A stretch of 31,420 bases of DNA, taken from the NCBI GenBank assembly GCA_964597315.1, contig CAZQXD010000051.1:1-31420 (forward strand). The letters run 5' to 3'. Shown here piece after piece: positions 8,031 to 16,580 of this stretch; within the stretch, counting starts at the first letter, position 1, and every line of letters begins with the position of its first letter. The notes under the pieces are model-generated. The model had not been told where the DNA came from, did no database searches, and saw nothing but the letters and a program-made list of their open reading frames with translations. The translations under genes were made by a program, and so were the position numbers. Origin of the DNA: CAZQXD01 sp964597315. Lineage in GTDB: Bacteria; Pseudomonadota; Gammaproteobacteria; Competibacterales; Competibacteraceae.

Positions 8031-10535
8031 ATGCGCGGTATGGCGGTATTGAAACAAGCTTTGCGCGCCCTGCGCCGGGATTGGGCGGCCGGCGAGTTGC
8101 GGGTGTTGGCGGCGGCCCTGGTGATCGCCGTGGCCAGTGTGGCGGCGGTGGGCTTTTTCACCGACCGTATCCGGGTGGTGATGGAGCGCCAAAGCAGCGA
8201 ACTGCTGGGCGCCGACCTGGTGATCGAGTCCCCCTATCCGGTTCAGGAACGCCTGAGCGCCGAGGCCCGGACCCGGGGTCTGGCCCTGGCCGACACCCTG
8301 ACCTTGCGCAGCGTGGTGCTGGCCGGGGACGCCACCCAGTTGGCGGAGGTCAAGGCCGTGGGGCCGGGCTATCCCTTGCGGGGAGTGGTGGAGACCGCCG
8401 CCGCCCCCTTCGCCGAGCCACGCCGCACCCGGGACATTCCGCCTCCCGGTGGGGCCTGGCTGGACCCCCGGCTGATGCAGATCCTGGACTTGGCCGTGGG
8501 CGATACCGTGGAGGTGGGCGCCAAGGCCCTGGTGGTGGATCGGGTGCTGGCCTACGAGCCGGACCGGGGCGGGGATTTCTTCAGTATCGCCCCCCGGCTG
8601 ATGATGAACTTGACGGACCTGCCCGACACCCAGTTGGTGCAGCCGGGTAGCCGGGTCAAATACCGGCTGTTGCTGGCCGGAACCCTGGAGGCGGTGGCGG
8701 GCTATGGGGACTGGGCCGCGAGCCGACTCGGTCCCAACGAGGCCCTGCAAGGGGTACGGGATGCCCGCCCGGAGTTACGCCGGGCCTTGGAGCGCGCCCA
8801 GCGATTTCTGGGGCTGGCGGCCCTGGTGAGCGTGATTCTGGCGGGGGTGGGCATCGCCATCGCTGCCCGCCGTTTCGCCCAGCGCCACTGGGACAGCGTG
8901 GCGGTGCTGCGCTGTCTGGGAGCTACCCAGGGGCTGGTGCTGCGCCTTTACACCCTGGAGATGCTGCTGTTGGCCGCTGTCGCGGGACTGCTCGGGGTGA
9001 CGGTGGGCTGGCTGGCCCAGGAGGGCCTGACCCGGCTGCTGGGAGGCATCGCCTCCGGGGAACTGCCCATGCCCTCCTGGCGGCCTCTGGCGCCGGCCCT
9101 GGCCACCGGGCTGGTGACTCTGCTGGGCTTCGCCATGCCGCCGCTGTTGCGGTTACGGGAGGTGCCGCCCTTGCGGGTGTTGCGCCGGGAACTGGGACCC
9201 GTGGACGCCCGGGCGGCGGGCCTGTATCTGCCGGCCCTGGCCGCCGCCGCGCTGCTGGTGCTGTGGCAGGCCGGGGACCTGCGTCTCGGGCTGTACGTGC
9301 TGGGGGGCGCCCTGGGCACGGTGCTGGCCCTTGCCCTGGGGGCCTGGGGGCTGGTACGGGGTCTGGGGCTGCTGCGGGGCCGGGTGGGCGTGGCCTGGCG
9401 CTTCGGGCTGGTCAATATTGCCCGCCGGGGCGGGGCCAGCGTGGTCCAGGTGGTGGCCCTGGGACTGGGGATCATGGTGCTGCTGGTGCTTACCCTGGTG
9501 CGTGGCGATCTGCTGGAGAGCTGGCAGGCCACCCTGCCCGACGACGCCCCTAATCATTTTCTAATCAATATCCAGACCGACGAAGTGGCCGCCGTGGACG
9601 CCTTTCTGGACCAGCGCCTGGAGGTGGCGGCGGCGCGGCTGCTGCCTATGGTTCGGGGTCGGCTGCTGAGTGTAAACGGGCGTCTGGTGAGTTCCACCGC
9701 CGACCCCGGCAAAGAGACCGATCAGCCCGTGGTCCGGCGGGAATACAATTTGTCCTGGACCGGGGATCTTCAGGAGGACAACCGAATTCTACAAGGCCGC
9801 TGGTGGCGGCCCGAGGACCACGGCCAACCCCTGGTGTCCGTGGAGCAGGGGGTGGCGGAGCGGCTAGGCATCGCCTTGGGCGATAAGCTGCGGTTTCTGA
9901 TCGCCGGTCGGGAATTGAACGTCCAGGTGGCCAGCCTGCGTAGCGTTGAGTGGGATTCATTTCGGGCCAATTTCTTTATGATTTTCCCGCCAGGGGTGCT
10001 GGACGATTTCCCCGCCACCTGGATCACCGCCTTCCACCTGCCCCCGGAGCGCAAGCCCCTGCTGGCGGAGCTGGTGCGGAGTTTTCCCTCGGTGACGGTG
10101 ATCGACCTAGAAGCCATCATGAACAAAGTCCGGGAGATCATCGACCGGGTGACCCTGGCGGTGGAATACGTGTTCCTGTTCACCCTGTTGGCGGGGCTGA
10201 CCGTGCTTTACGCCGCCATCCAGGCCACCCGCGACGAACGCCTCTACGAGAGCGCCATGCTGCGCACCCTGGGCGCCCGCAAGGCGATGATCCTGAAAAG
10301 CCTGGCCGCGGAATTCGCCTTGCTGGGGCTGCTGGCCGGGGTGCTGGCGGCCCTGGGGGCCTCGGTGCTGGGCTATGCCCTGGCCGAGTTCCTGTTCGGG
10401 CTGCCCTACCGGGGTGGCGGTGTGTTGTGGCTGGTGGGTGGTGGCGTGGGTCTGGTGGGGGTAGGGGCGGCCGGGCTGCTGGGGGCGCGACCGGTGCTTC
10501 GTCAGCCCCCCATGCGCACGCTGCGGGAGGGATGA
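8031..10535 (+). CDS. ybbP: FtsX-family ABC permease, YbbP type
   Basis: This 834-residue membrane protein, close to E. coli YbbP in length, has about ten TM helices: one near residues 24-43, three at about 258-375 (first FtsX domain), three at about 396-492, and three at about 708-820 (second FtsX domain). Large extracytoplasmic domains lie between helix 1 and the first FtsX unit and between residues about 495 and 705. It works with the YbbA-like ATPase encoded just upstream. A strong GGGAGGAA site precedes the ATG at 8031. A second Met three codons later is possible. The pair probably moves or extracts a hydrophobic substrate at the inner membrane; the link to TesA esterase activity is by context only. 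Confidence 0.94.
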   Translation: MRGMAVLKQALRALRRDWAAGELRVLAAALVIAVASVAAVGFFTDRIRVVMERQSSELLGADLVIESPYPVQERLSAEARTRGLALADTLTLRSVVLAGDATQLAEVKAVGPGYPLRGVVETAAAPFAEPRRTRDIPPPGGAWLDPRLMQILDLAVGDTVEVGAKALVVDRVLAYEPDRGGDFFSIAPRLMMNLTDLPDTQLVQPGSRVKYRLLLAGTLEAVAGYGDWAASRLGPNEALQGVRDARPELRRALERAQRFLGLAALVSVILAGVGIAIAARRFAQRHWDSVAVLRCLGATQGLVLRLYTLEMLLLAAVAGLLGVTVGWLAQEGLTRLLGGIASGELPMPSWRPLAPALATGLVTLLGFAMPPLLRLREVPPLRVLRRELGPVDARAAGLYLPALAAAALLVLWQAGDLRLGLYVLGGALGTVLALALGAWGLVRGLGLLRGRVGVAWRFGLVNIARRGGASVVQVVALGLGIMVLLVLTLVRGDLLESWQATLPDDAPNHFLINIQTDEVAAVDAFLDQRLEVAAARLLPMVRGRLLSVNGRLVSSTADPGKETDQPVVRREYNLSWTGDLQEDNRILQGRWWRPEDHGQPLVSVEQGVAERLGIALGDKLRFLIAGRELNVQVASLRSVEWDSFRANFFMIFPPGVLDDFPATWITAFHLPPERKPLLAELVRSFPSVTVIDLEAIMNKVREIIDRVTLAVEYVFLFTLLAGLTVLYAAIQATRDERLYESAMLRTLGARKAMILKSLAAEFALLGLLAGVLAALGASVLGYALAEFLFGLPYRGGGVLWLVGGGVGLVGVGAAGLLGARPVLRQPPMRTLREG

Positions 10536-10622
10536 CGCAGCTACGCCAGCGTCAGATAATGGCTTACCATGGACCGGTTCAGCGCACTCTCAAATACTGG
10601 CCTTGGCCCCAAGGAGCGTTAT

Positions 10623-10829
10623 ATGCCCCGTTTGCGTCGGCTGTTACTGCCCCTAGCCCTGCTGGCGGCTGGCTGCGGTTGGCTCCCGGAATTGCCGGAT
10701 CTGCCCGAACCCGAACCCCGGACCGCCGCCGACTGCGATGCTCAATCCACGGTGTCGGGCTGGTCCGACAAAGCCTACGAGGAACTCTCCGACTGCCCCG
10801 ACGCCACCCGCCAGGGTTTTCGGGAGTAA
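10623..10829 (+). CDS. Small predicted lipoprotein
   Basis: This 68-residue protein has an Arg-rich N-terminus, a short hydrophobic core and the lipobox-like LAAGC with Cys18 as the lipidation site. The mature part is about 51 residues, Pro- and acid-rich, with Cys38 and Cys58 that could form a disulfide. AAGGAG lies 7 bases before the ATG at 10623. An in-frame ATG at 10569 would bury the signal sequence and is rejected. It sits 87 bases after ybbP and 28 bases before the S9 peptidase gene. No family is recognised, and the function is unknown. The match of ribosome site, start and lipobox makes a real gene likely. Confidence 0.65.
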   Translation: MPRLRRLLLPLALLAAGCGWLPELPDLPEPEPRTAADCDAQSTVSGWSDKAYEELSDCPDATRQGFRE

Positions 10830-10857
10830 TCTCTCCACCCGTTTCGACGGAGAACCC

Positions 10858-12792
10858 ATGTCCACGCCTAAGATCGCCCCATACGGCTCCTGGAAATCCC
10901 CCATTACCAGCGAACTGATCGTCTCTGACATGATCGGCTTCGACCAGCTTGCCCTGGACGGAGAGACGGTGTACTGGATCGAATCCCGTCCGGCGGAAGG
11001 CGGTCGTTCGGTGATCGTGCGCCAGGACCCTGACGGGATCACCACCGACCTCAACCCCGCCCCCTTCAACGCCCGTAGCCGGGTCCATGAGATGGGGGGC
11101 GGCGCTATGGCGGTGGCCAACGGTGTGGTGTTCTTTTCCAATTTCGCCGACCAGCGTCTGTACCGGATCGATCCCGGGGCCGCGCCCCGGGCGCTCACCG
11201 CCGACACTGGCCACCGCTTCGCTGACGCCGTGGTGGATCGGGACCGGGGGCGGCTGGTGACGGTGCTGGAGGACCACGGCGGGAATGACCGGGAGCCGGA
11301 CAATCTGCTGGCCAGCCTCAGCGTCGAGGACGGCGAGAACCTGATGGTGCTGGCCTCCGGCAACGATTTCTACAGCTCTCCTAGGCTCAGCCCGGACGGG
11401 CGGCGGCTGGCCTATCTCACCTGGAACCACCCCAACCGCCCCTGGGACGGCACCGAACTGTGGGTGCTGGAACTGAACCCCGACGGCTCCCCAGGTCAGG
11501 CCCGGCAGGTGGCGGGGGGCGTCGAGGAATCGGTGTTCCAGCCCCAATGGTCCCCGGACGGGGAACTGTATTTCGTCTCTGATCGGAGCGGCTGGTGGAA
11601 TCTATACCGGGAGCGGGACGGGATCATTCAGCCCCTGGTGGCAATGGATGCCGAGTTCGGCCTGCCCCAGTGGGTGTGCGGCATGTCCACCTATGGCTTC
11701 GAATCCGCCCGGCGGCTGATCTGCGCCTATAAAGCTCAGGGCTGCTGGCGCTTGGCGGCCCTGGACACCGCCAGCCTGGCCTTGGAGACCTTGGATATAC
11801 CCTATACCGAGATCGAGGCGGTGCGGGCCGCCCCGGGCCAAGTGGTGTTTCTAGGGGCCTCGTCCGCCCAGTTTACGGCGGTGGTGCGCTTGTACCTCAA
11901 AACCCAGGAGATCACGGAGTTGCGTCAGGCCAGCCGGCTGTGTATCGACCCCGCTTACCTGTCCATGGCCGAGCCGGTGACGTTTCCCACCACGGATGGG
12001 CGCGAGGCCCACGGTTTTTATTACCCACCTCGCAACCGGGATTTCCAAGCTCCCGATCGGGAACGTCCCCCCTTGATCGTCAAAAGCCACGGCGGCCCCA
12101 CCGGCAGCGCCGACAGCCGCCTCAATCTGGGTATCCAGTATTGGTCCAGCCGCGGCTTCGCGGTGCTGGACGTGAACTACGGGGGCAGCACCGGCTATGG
12201 CCGGGCCTACCGGGAGCGCCTGGACGGCCAGTGGGGAGTGGTGGACGTGGACGATTGCGTCAACGGCGCCCTGTATCTGGTCAAGCTGGGGGAGGTGGAC
12301 CGGGAACGGCTGATCATCCGCGGCGGCAGCGCCGGGGGCTATACCACCTTGGCGGCCCTGACCTTCCGAGATGTGTTCAAGGCCGGGGCCAGCCATTACG
12401 GCGTTTCCGACCTGGAAGCCCTAGCCCAGGACACCCACAAGTTCGAATCCCGCTATCTGGACCGGCTGATCGGCCCCTACCCGGAGCGCCGGGACGTGTA
12501 TCTGCGGCGTTCGCCCATACATCACGTGGAGAAGCTCTCCTGTCCGGTGATTTTCTTTCAGGGCCTGGAGGACCGGATCGTCCCCCCCAACCAGTCTCAG
12601 GCCATGGCCGACGCCCTGCGGGCCAAGGGTTTGGCAGTGGCCTACCTGCCCTTCGAGGGGGAGCAACACGGGTTTCGCCAGGGGGAAAACATCCGCCGCG
12701 CCCTGGACGGTGAGTTATATTTCTATTCCCGGGTGTTCGGCTTCGAGTTGGCCGAGTATGTGGACCCGGTGTCTATCCACAATCTGGACTGA
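10858..12792 (+). CDS. S9-family (prolyl oligopeptidase-like) serine peptidase
   Basis: The 644-residue product has an N-terminal beta-propeller with repeats such as SPRLSPDGRRLAYLTW and PQWSPDGELYFVSDRSG, then a C-terminal alpha/beta-hydrolase domain. The catalytic triad is visible: Ser491 in GGSAGGY, Asp572 in EDRIVPP and His604 in GEQHGF. It lacks a signal peptide, so it is probably cytosolic, cleaving short peptides or acyl-aminoacids in the dipeptidyl-/acylaminoacyl-peptidase group. ACGGAGA precedes the ATG at 10858 at usual spacing. A longer frame to 10738 overlaps the lipoprotein gene and is not used. Only 10 bases separate it from the VOC gene that follows. Confidence 0.92.
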   Translation: MSTPKIAPYGSWKSPITSELIVSDMIGFDQLALDGETVYWIESRPAEGGRSVIVRQDPDGITTDLNPAPFNARSRVHEMGGGAMAVANGVVFFSNFADQRLYRIDPGAAPRALTADTGHRFADAVVDRDRGRLVTVLEDHGGNDREPDNLLASLSVEDGENLMVLASGNDFYSSPRLSPDGRRLAYLTWNHPNRPWDGTELWVLELNPDGSPGQARQVAGGVEESVFQPQWSPDGELYFVSDRSGWWNLYRERDGIIQPLVAMDAEFGLPQWVCGMSTYGFESARRLICAYKAQGCWRLAALDTASLALETLDIPYTEIEAVRAAPGQVVFLGASSAQFTAVVRLYLKTQEITELRQASRLCIDPAYLSMAEPVTFPTTDGREAHGFYYPPRNRDFQAPDRERPPLIVKSHGGPTGSADSRLNLGIQYWSSRGFAVLDVNYGGSTGYGRAYRERLDGQWGVVDVDDCVNGALYLVKLGEVDRERLIIRGGSAGGYTTLAALTFRDVFKAGASHYGVSDLEALAQDTHKFESRYLDRLIGPYPERRDVYLRRSPIHHVEKLSCPVIFFQGLEDRIVPPNQSQAMADALRAKGLAVAYLPFEGEQHGFRQGENIRRALDGELYFYSRVFGFELAEYVDPVSIHNLD

Positions 12793-12802
12793 GGCCACGA
12801 TC

Positions 12803-13219
12803 ATGAGCAATCCACCTTTTCATCTGGCGTTTCCGGTGTCCGATCTGGAGGCCGCCCGGCGTTTTTACGTGGACCTGCTGGGCTGCAAGCTGGGCCGGGA
12901 GTCCGAGCGCTGGATCGACTTCGACTTCTTCGGCCATCAGATCACCGCCCATCTAGTGGCCGCCGAATCCACCGTCGATACTAACCCCGTGGATGGCAAG
13001 AACGTGCCGGTGCGCCATTTCGGTCTGATTCTGGACTGGGACCACTGGCACGCCCTGGCCGACCGGTTACGGGCCGCCGGGGTGACGTTTTTGATCGAGC
13101 CTTATGTTCGTTTCAAGGGCGAGGTGGGGGAGCAGGCCACCCTTTTCATCCTCGATCCCAGCGGCAACGGCCTGGAGTTCAAGTCCTTCCAGGACCAAAG
13201 CCAGGTGTTCGCCCGGTGA
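12803..13219 (+). CDS. VOC-family protein (glyoxalase/dioxygenase-like)
   Basis: This 138-residue protein shows the two beta-alpha-beta-beta-beta modules of the vicinal-oxygen-chelate fold: HLAFPVSDLEAARRFYVDLLG at the start and LFILDPSGNGLEFKSF at the end. His7, His72 and Glu125 fall where VOC enzymes bind their metal. The family includes glyoxalase I, extradiol dioxygenases and antibiotic-binding proteins, and sequence alone does not choose among them. Its stop codon overlaps the GTG start of the next gene (GTGA), so the two are probably translationally coupled. The start at 12803 is chosen by the domain boundary; the longer frame from 12710 lies inside the peptidase gene. Confidence 0.9.
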   Translation: MSNPPFHLAFPVSDLEAARRFYVDLLGCKLGRESERWIDFDFFGHQITAHLVAAESTVDTNPVDGKNVPVRHFGLILDWDHWHALADRLRAAGVTFLIEPYVRFKGEVGEQATLFILDPSGNGLEFKSFQDQSQVFAR

Positions 13220-14040
13220 GTCAGGCCCTGGACCGCCCGGCCCTGGCCGCAGCCATTGCCGAACACTACGCCGAACTGCCCATGGTGGCGGCAGTGGCCC
13301 TGGGCGGTTCGGCGATCGGACGGGGCGCCGATGAGCTGTCCGATATTGATCTGTACGTCTATTGCCTGGCCGACATTCCCCGCCGCGCCCGGGCCGCAGT
13401 GGTCATCCCCCGGGCCAAGGTGGCGGAGGTGGATAACCGCTTCTGGGAACCGGGTGACGAATGGTTGGAACTGGACGGCGTCCATGTGGATGTGATGTTC
13501 CGCCGCCCGGACTGGATTCAGGAGCAGTTGGACCGGGTGTTGGTCCACCACCAGGCAACAGTGGGCTACTCCACCTGTTTCTGGCATAACGTGCTCCACT
13601 CCCAGGCCCTGTTCGATCGGGACGGCTGGTACGCCGAACTCCAGGAACAGGCCCGGCAGCCTTACCCGGAGCCTCTGCGCCGGGCCGTGGTGGCCAAGAA
13701 TTTCCCGATTCTGGGCCAGAATCTATCGGCTTATTGTCGGCAGTTGGAAAAGGCCCTGGCCCGCCGGGATCGGGTCAGCGTCAACCATCGGGTCGCCGCC
13801 CTATTGGCGAGCTATTTTGACATCCTGTTCGCCGTCAACCGTCTGACCCATCCCGGGGAGAAACGGCTGCTGGAGCTGGTGGCGCACCGCTGCGACCTGC
13901 GCCCGGAGTCCGTGGTGGAACAGGTGGAGTCCCTATTGGGCGCCGCCCCAGACGACCATTTAGTGCTGGACCGGGCCGGGGAACTGGTGGACGGGCTGGA
14001 GCGGCTGCTGCGGGCCGAGGGCCTGCTGGCGGGACGCTGA
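13216..14040 (+). CDS. Nucleotidyltransferase-domain protein (MNT/DUF4037-like)
   Basis: The 274-residue protein starts with a polymerase-beta-type nucleotidyltransferase core: Gly31-Ser32 followed after ten residues by Asp43-x-Asp45, the pattern GS-x10-D-x-D that binds Mg-NTP. A third acidic residue is probably in LDGVHVDVMFRRPDW. The rest is helical and resembles DUF4037 or aminoglycoside-nucleotidyltransferase-like proteins. It may transfer a nucleotide to a small molecule, RNA or protein, but the target is unknown. Start is GTG at 13216, overlapping the VOC stop by 4 bases. It is followed by the EcsC gene after 2 bases. No HEPN partner is seen, which argues against a classic MNT-HEPN toxin-antitoxin. 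Confidence 0.82.
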   Translation: MSQALDRPALAAAIAEHYAELPMVAAVALGGSAIGRGADELSDIDLYVYCLADIPRRARAAVVIPRAKVAEVDNRFWEPGDEWLELDGVHVDVMFRRPDWIQEQLDRVLVHHQATVGYSTCFWHNVLHSQALFDRDGWYAELQEQARQPYPEPLRRAVVAKNFPILGQNLSAYCRQLEKALARRDRVSVNHRVAALLASYFDILFAVNRLTHPGEKRLLELVAHRCDLRPESVVEQVESLLGAAPDDHLVLDRAGELVDGLERLLRAEGLLAGR

Positions 14041-14042
14041 CC

Positions 14043-14849
14043 ATGGAGCTGTCCCCGGAAGAACTGGCCGAGCTGCGCCAGGCGGTGGACCGGCTGGAGC
14101 ATCCTGGCTTTGCTGCCCGGCTCACCGCCCTGGTGGGTTCGCCCGTGGAAAAAGCCATGGCCATGCTGCCTCCGACGGTGGGGGCGGTGGTCCGGGACGC
14201 CACCCACAAAGCCATCGAAAAGTCCCTGGACGCCGCCCTGACCACCCTTAACCCCTCGCACATGGGCCGCCCCCCGGCCACCCGGGTACACCGGCTGCTC
14301 ACCGGGGTCAGCGGCGCCGCCGGGGGCTTTTTCGGAGCGCCGGGGCTGGTGGTGGAACTGCCCCTGACCACCACTCTGATGCTGCGCGCCATCGCCGACA
14401 TTGCCCGTAGTCAGGGGGAGGATTTGGGGCGTATCGAGGGCCGGTTGGCCTGTCTGGAAGTGTTCGCTCTGGGCGGCCCCGGCAGCGCCGACGACGCCGC
14501 CGAGACCGGTTATTATGCGGTGCGCGCCGCCCTGGCCAACTCGGTGTCCGAGGCCGCCCGCTTTATCGGTCGCCAGGGGCTGAGCGAGGCCAGCGCCCCG
14601 GCCCTGATGCAATTGGTGAGCCGGATCGCCGCTCGCTTCGGCGTCACCGTCTCCCAGAAGGTGGCGGCGCAACTGGTGCCGGCAGTGGGCGCCCTGGGCG
14701 GGGCCACTGTCAACCTGCTGTTTACCGCCCACTTCCAGGACATGGCCCAGGGCCATTTCCTGGTCCGCAAGCTGGAGCGCCGCCACGGTCCCGAAGTGGT
14801 GCGGGCGGCGTACCAGCGTTTGCGGGAAGGGACCGCGCCCGAAAACTAA
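14043..14849 (+). CDS. EcsC-family protein
   Basis: This 268-residue protein resembles the EcsC family, named from a Bacillus gene linked to the EcsAB ABC transporter and of unproven biochemical role. Family-like features are the N-terminal charged helix, GGFFGAPGLVVELPLTTTL with a central hydrophobic region, and RAIADIARSQGEDL. A Gly/Ala-rich hydrophobic stretch near residues 195-225 suggests membrane association. It starts 2 bases after the nucleotidyltransferase stop. Its TAA overlaps the stop of the opposite-strand ABC ATPase gene by 4 bases, leaving no room for a separate terminator. Confidence 0.82.
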   Translation: MELSPEELAELRQAVDRLEHPGFAARLTALVGSPVEKAMAMLPPTVGAVVRDATHKAIEKSLDAALTTLNPSHMGRPPATRVHRLLTGVSGAAGGFFGAPGLVVELPLTTTLMLRAIADIARSQGEDLGRIEGRLACLEVFALGGPGSADDAAETGYYAVRAALANSVSEAARFIGRQGLSEASAPALMQLVSRIAARFGVTVSQKVAAQLVPAVGALGGATVNLLFTAHFQDMAQGHFLVRKLERRHGPEVVRAAYQRLREGTAPEN

Positions 14850-15592
14850 AGTACCAACTCCCCCCGCAGATAGGCCGCAGCGGCGGCGCTGGCGGGGTGT
14901 TCGAAAAAGTCCCGGGCCGGGCGCTGTTCCACTACTCGGCCGTGGTTGATGAACAGCACTTCAGTGGCCAGTCGGCGCACCTGCCCCAGGTCGTGGCTGG
15001 TCATCAGAATGGTAGTCCCGGCGGCGTGGATCTCCCGGATCATTGCCTCCACCCGCCGGGTGGCGGTCGGGTCCAGGTTGGCGCTAGGTTCGTCCAGGAT
15101 CAACGCCTGGGGCCGCAACGCCCAGGCTCGGGCCATGGCCAGCCGCTGCTGTTCGCCCCCGGACAGCACCCGGGCCGGCTGCCGGGCCAGATGGGCCAGG
15201 CCGGCCCGCTCCAGCACGGTCCAAGCTCGGGCGCGCCGCTCCCCCCAGCCCCAGCCCCGCAAGGCCAGAGCATAGCGCAGATTGGCCAGGGCCGAGCGGC
15301 GCAGCAGCACCGGGCGCTGAAACACCATGGCCACCCATTGCCGGGCCTGCTCCGGGCTGTGGCCAGCCCAATCCACGGACCCGGCGCTGGGGGTCAGCAG
15401 GCCGTGACAGAGGCGCAGCAGCAGGCTTTTACCCGCGCCGTTCGGCCCCAGCACCAGAACCCGGGCGCCGGGCTGGAGGGTGAAGGACACCCCGTCCAGC
15501 AGCCGCCGACCGCCGGCCTCGAAGCGCAGGCCGGTCACCCGCAGGGGCAGCACGCGAGTGGCGGGTTCCAAGTGAGGTAGGGGGCCGGTCAT
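14846..15592 (-). CDS. TupC-like ABC transporter ATP-binding protein without a visible permease
   Basis: The 248-residue ATPase has Walker A GPNGAGKS (49-56), Q-loop Gln92, signature LSGGE (143-147), Walker B LILDEP (164-169) and switch His200. The stretch VFQRPVLLRRSALANLRYAL after the Q-loop is characteristic of tungstate/molybdate-type importer ATPases (TupC/WtpC). Such ATPases normally lie beside tupA and tupB, encoding the binding protein and permease. Here only a LysR-type regulator is upstream, 29 bases away. It may serve a permease encoded elsewhere, or be a remnant. The tungstate assignment is from motif resemblance and is not proven. Confidence 0.85.
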   Translation of the reverse strand: MTGPLPHLEPATRVLPLRVTGLRFEAGGRRLLDGVSFTLQPGARVLVLGPNGAGKSLLLRLCHGLLTPSAGSVDWAGHSPEQARQWVAMVFQRPVLLRRSALANLRYALALRGWGWGERRARAWTVLERAGLAHLARQPARVLSGGEQQRLAMARAWALRPQALILDEPSANLDPTATRRVEAMIREIHAAGTTILMTSHDLGQVRRLATEVLFINHGRVVEQRPARDFFEHPASAAAAAYLRGELVL

Positions 15593-15621
15593 GGGCTTTC
15601 GTGGGGTAGGGGCTGGTGGGG

Positions 15622-16548
15622 CTATGGTAGCCCAGCCGGGCGGGTTTGGTCCCTATGCTCCTGGCATAGGCCATGCAACACTTCCGCCAGCCGCTGGGTT
15701 CCGGGCCCGGCATTGTCCCGGTCGGCGAAAATCAGATACAGCTCCTTGTGGGCGCTAGCCCCTTCCTCCAGGGGTAGGGGCTTGAGCAGACCCCGGGCCA
15801 GTTCCTCGACGATCTGCTCCCGGGGCACCCAGGCGAAGCCCAGGCCCCGGCTCAGGGCCTGGATGGCGGTGGCGGTGTGGGACACGGTCAGGCGCTGTTC
15901 CGCCCCCAGCCAACTGGCGTCTTGGTTGCGTTTCAGGCCGCTGTCCCGGACCACGATCTGGCGTTGGGCCTTGAGATCCCGGTAGCCCAGGGGTCGGCCC
16001 AGCCGGTGCAGGGGGTGGTCGGGGTGGGCCACGGCCACGAATTCCACCGTTAGCAGCGGCGAACCCAGAAAGCCCGGCGGCGTCCGCCCGGCCACCGCCA
16101 GTTCCACTTGACCGCTGAACAGGGCCTCGTCGGTGCCGGACAACACCGACTCAATGACCTGCACCCGGGTCTGGGTACACTGGGCGGCGAAGCGTTCCAG
16201 GGCCAGGAACAGCAGCGGCGGCGGAAAAATCATTTCCACCACCAGTCGCACTTCCGGCTCCCAACCCTGGGCCAGATTGGCGGCCAACCGTTCCAGGGCC
16301 AAAGCCTCCTTCACCAAAGCTCGGGAGCGGCGCAGTAGGGTCTCGCCGGCCTCGGTGAGTTCCGCCTTGCGGCCGTTTTGGCTAAGTACCGCCACCGGCA
16401 ACTGCTCCTGGAGTCGGCGCAGGGCATAGCTCACCGAGGACTGGCTGCGATTCAGGGCTTCGGCCGCCTGGGCAAAACCGCCATGGTCCACCACCGCCTG
16501 GAGGACTCGCCACTGTTCTAAGGAGACACGGGGGATGGTATCGGGCAT
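15622..16548 (-). CDS. LysR-family transcriptional regulator, divergent from azoR
   Basis: The 308-residue protein has an N-terminal winged helix-turn-helix (about residues 8-65, with GGFAQAAEALNRSQSSVSYALRRLQ) and a LysR substrate-binding domain with AVAHPDHPL, VRDSG and SRGLGFAWVPRE segments. It probably senses a small ligand and controls the divergent azoR-pirin pair, the common layout for LysR regulators. A 7-bp inverted repeat in the 105-base divergent gap is a candidate operator. The same transcript probably continues into the TupC-like ATPase gene 29 bases downstream. The start at 16548 has no clear ribosome site but gives the normal family length and N-terminus. Confidence 0.92.
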   Translation of the reverse strand: MPDTIPRVSLEQWRVLQAVVDHGGFAQAAEALNRSQSSVSYALRRLQEQLPVAVLSQNGRKAELTEAGETLLRRSRALVKEALALERLAANLAQGWEPEVRLVVEMIFPPPLLFLALERFAAQCTQTRVQVIESVLSGTDEALFSGQVELAVAGRTPPGFLGSPLLTVEFVAVAHPDHPLHRLGRPLGYRDLKAQRQIVVRDSGLKRNQDASWLGAEQRLTVSHTATAIQALSRGLGFAWVPREQIVEELARGLLKPLPLEEGASAHKELYLIFADRDNAGPGTQRLAEVLHGLCQEHRDQTRPAGLP

Positions 16549-16580
16549 TTTGATCTAAAAATCCGATTGGTTATCGAGAA

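Noticed and set aside
9950..10918. 322-codon open frame on the plus strand within ybbP, running past its end
   Set aside because: Low-complexity Gly/Arg/Pro composition, overlapping the conserved FtsX domain and then the lipoprotein gene.
10579..11547. 322-codon open frame on the minus strand opposite the lipoprotein and S9 peptidase
   Set aside because: Antisense to a peptidase with an intact catalytic triad; composition is that of a shadow frame.
12441..12450. GTTCGAATCC, resembling a tRNA T-loop
   Set aside because: It lies inside the peptidase reading frame and no cloverleaf or acceptor stem surrounds it.
13216..14040. MNT-HEPN toxin-antitoxin pair
   Set aside because: The nucleotidyltransferase is longer than typical MntA antitoxins and the next gene is EcsC-like, not HEPN.
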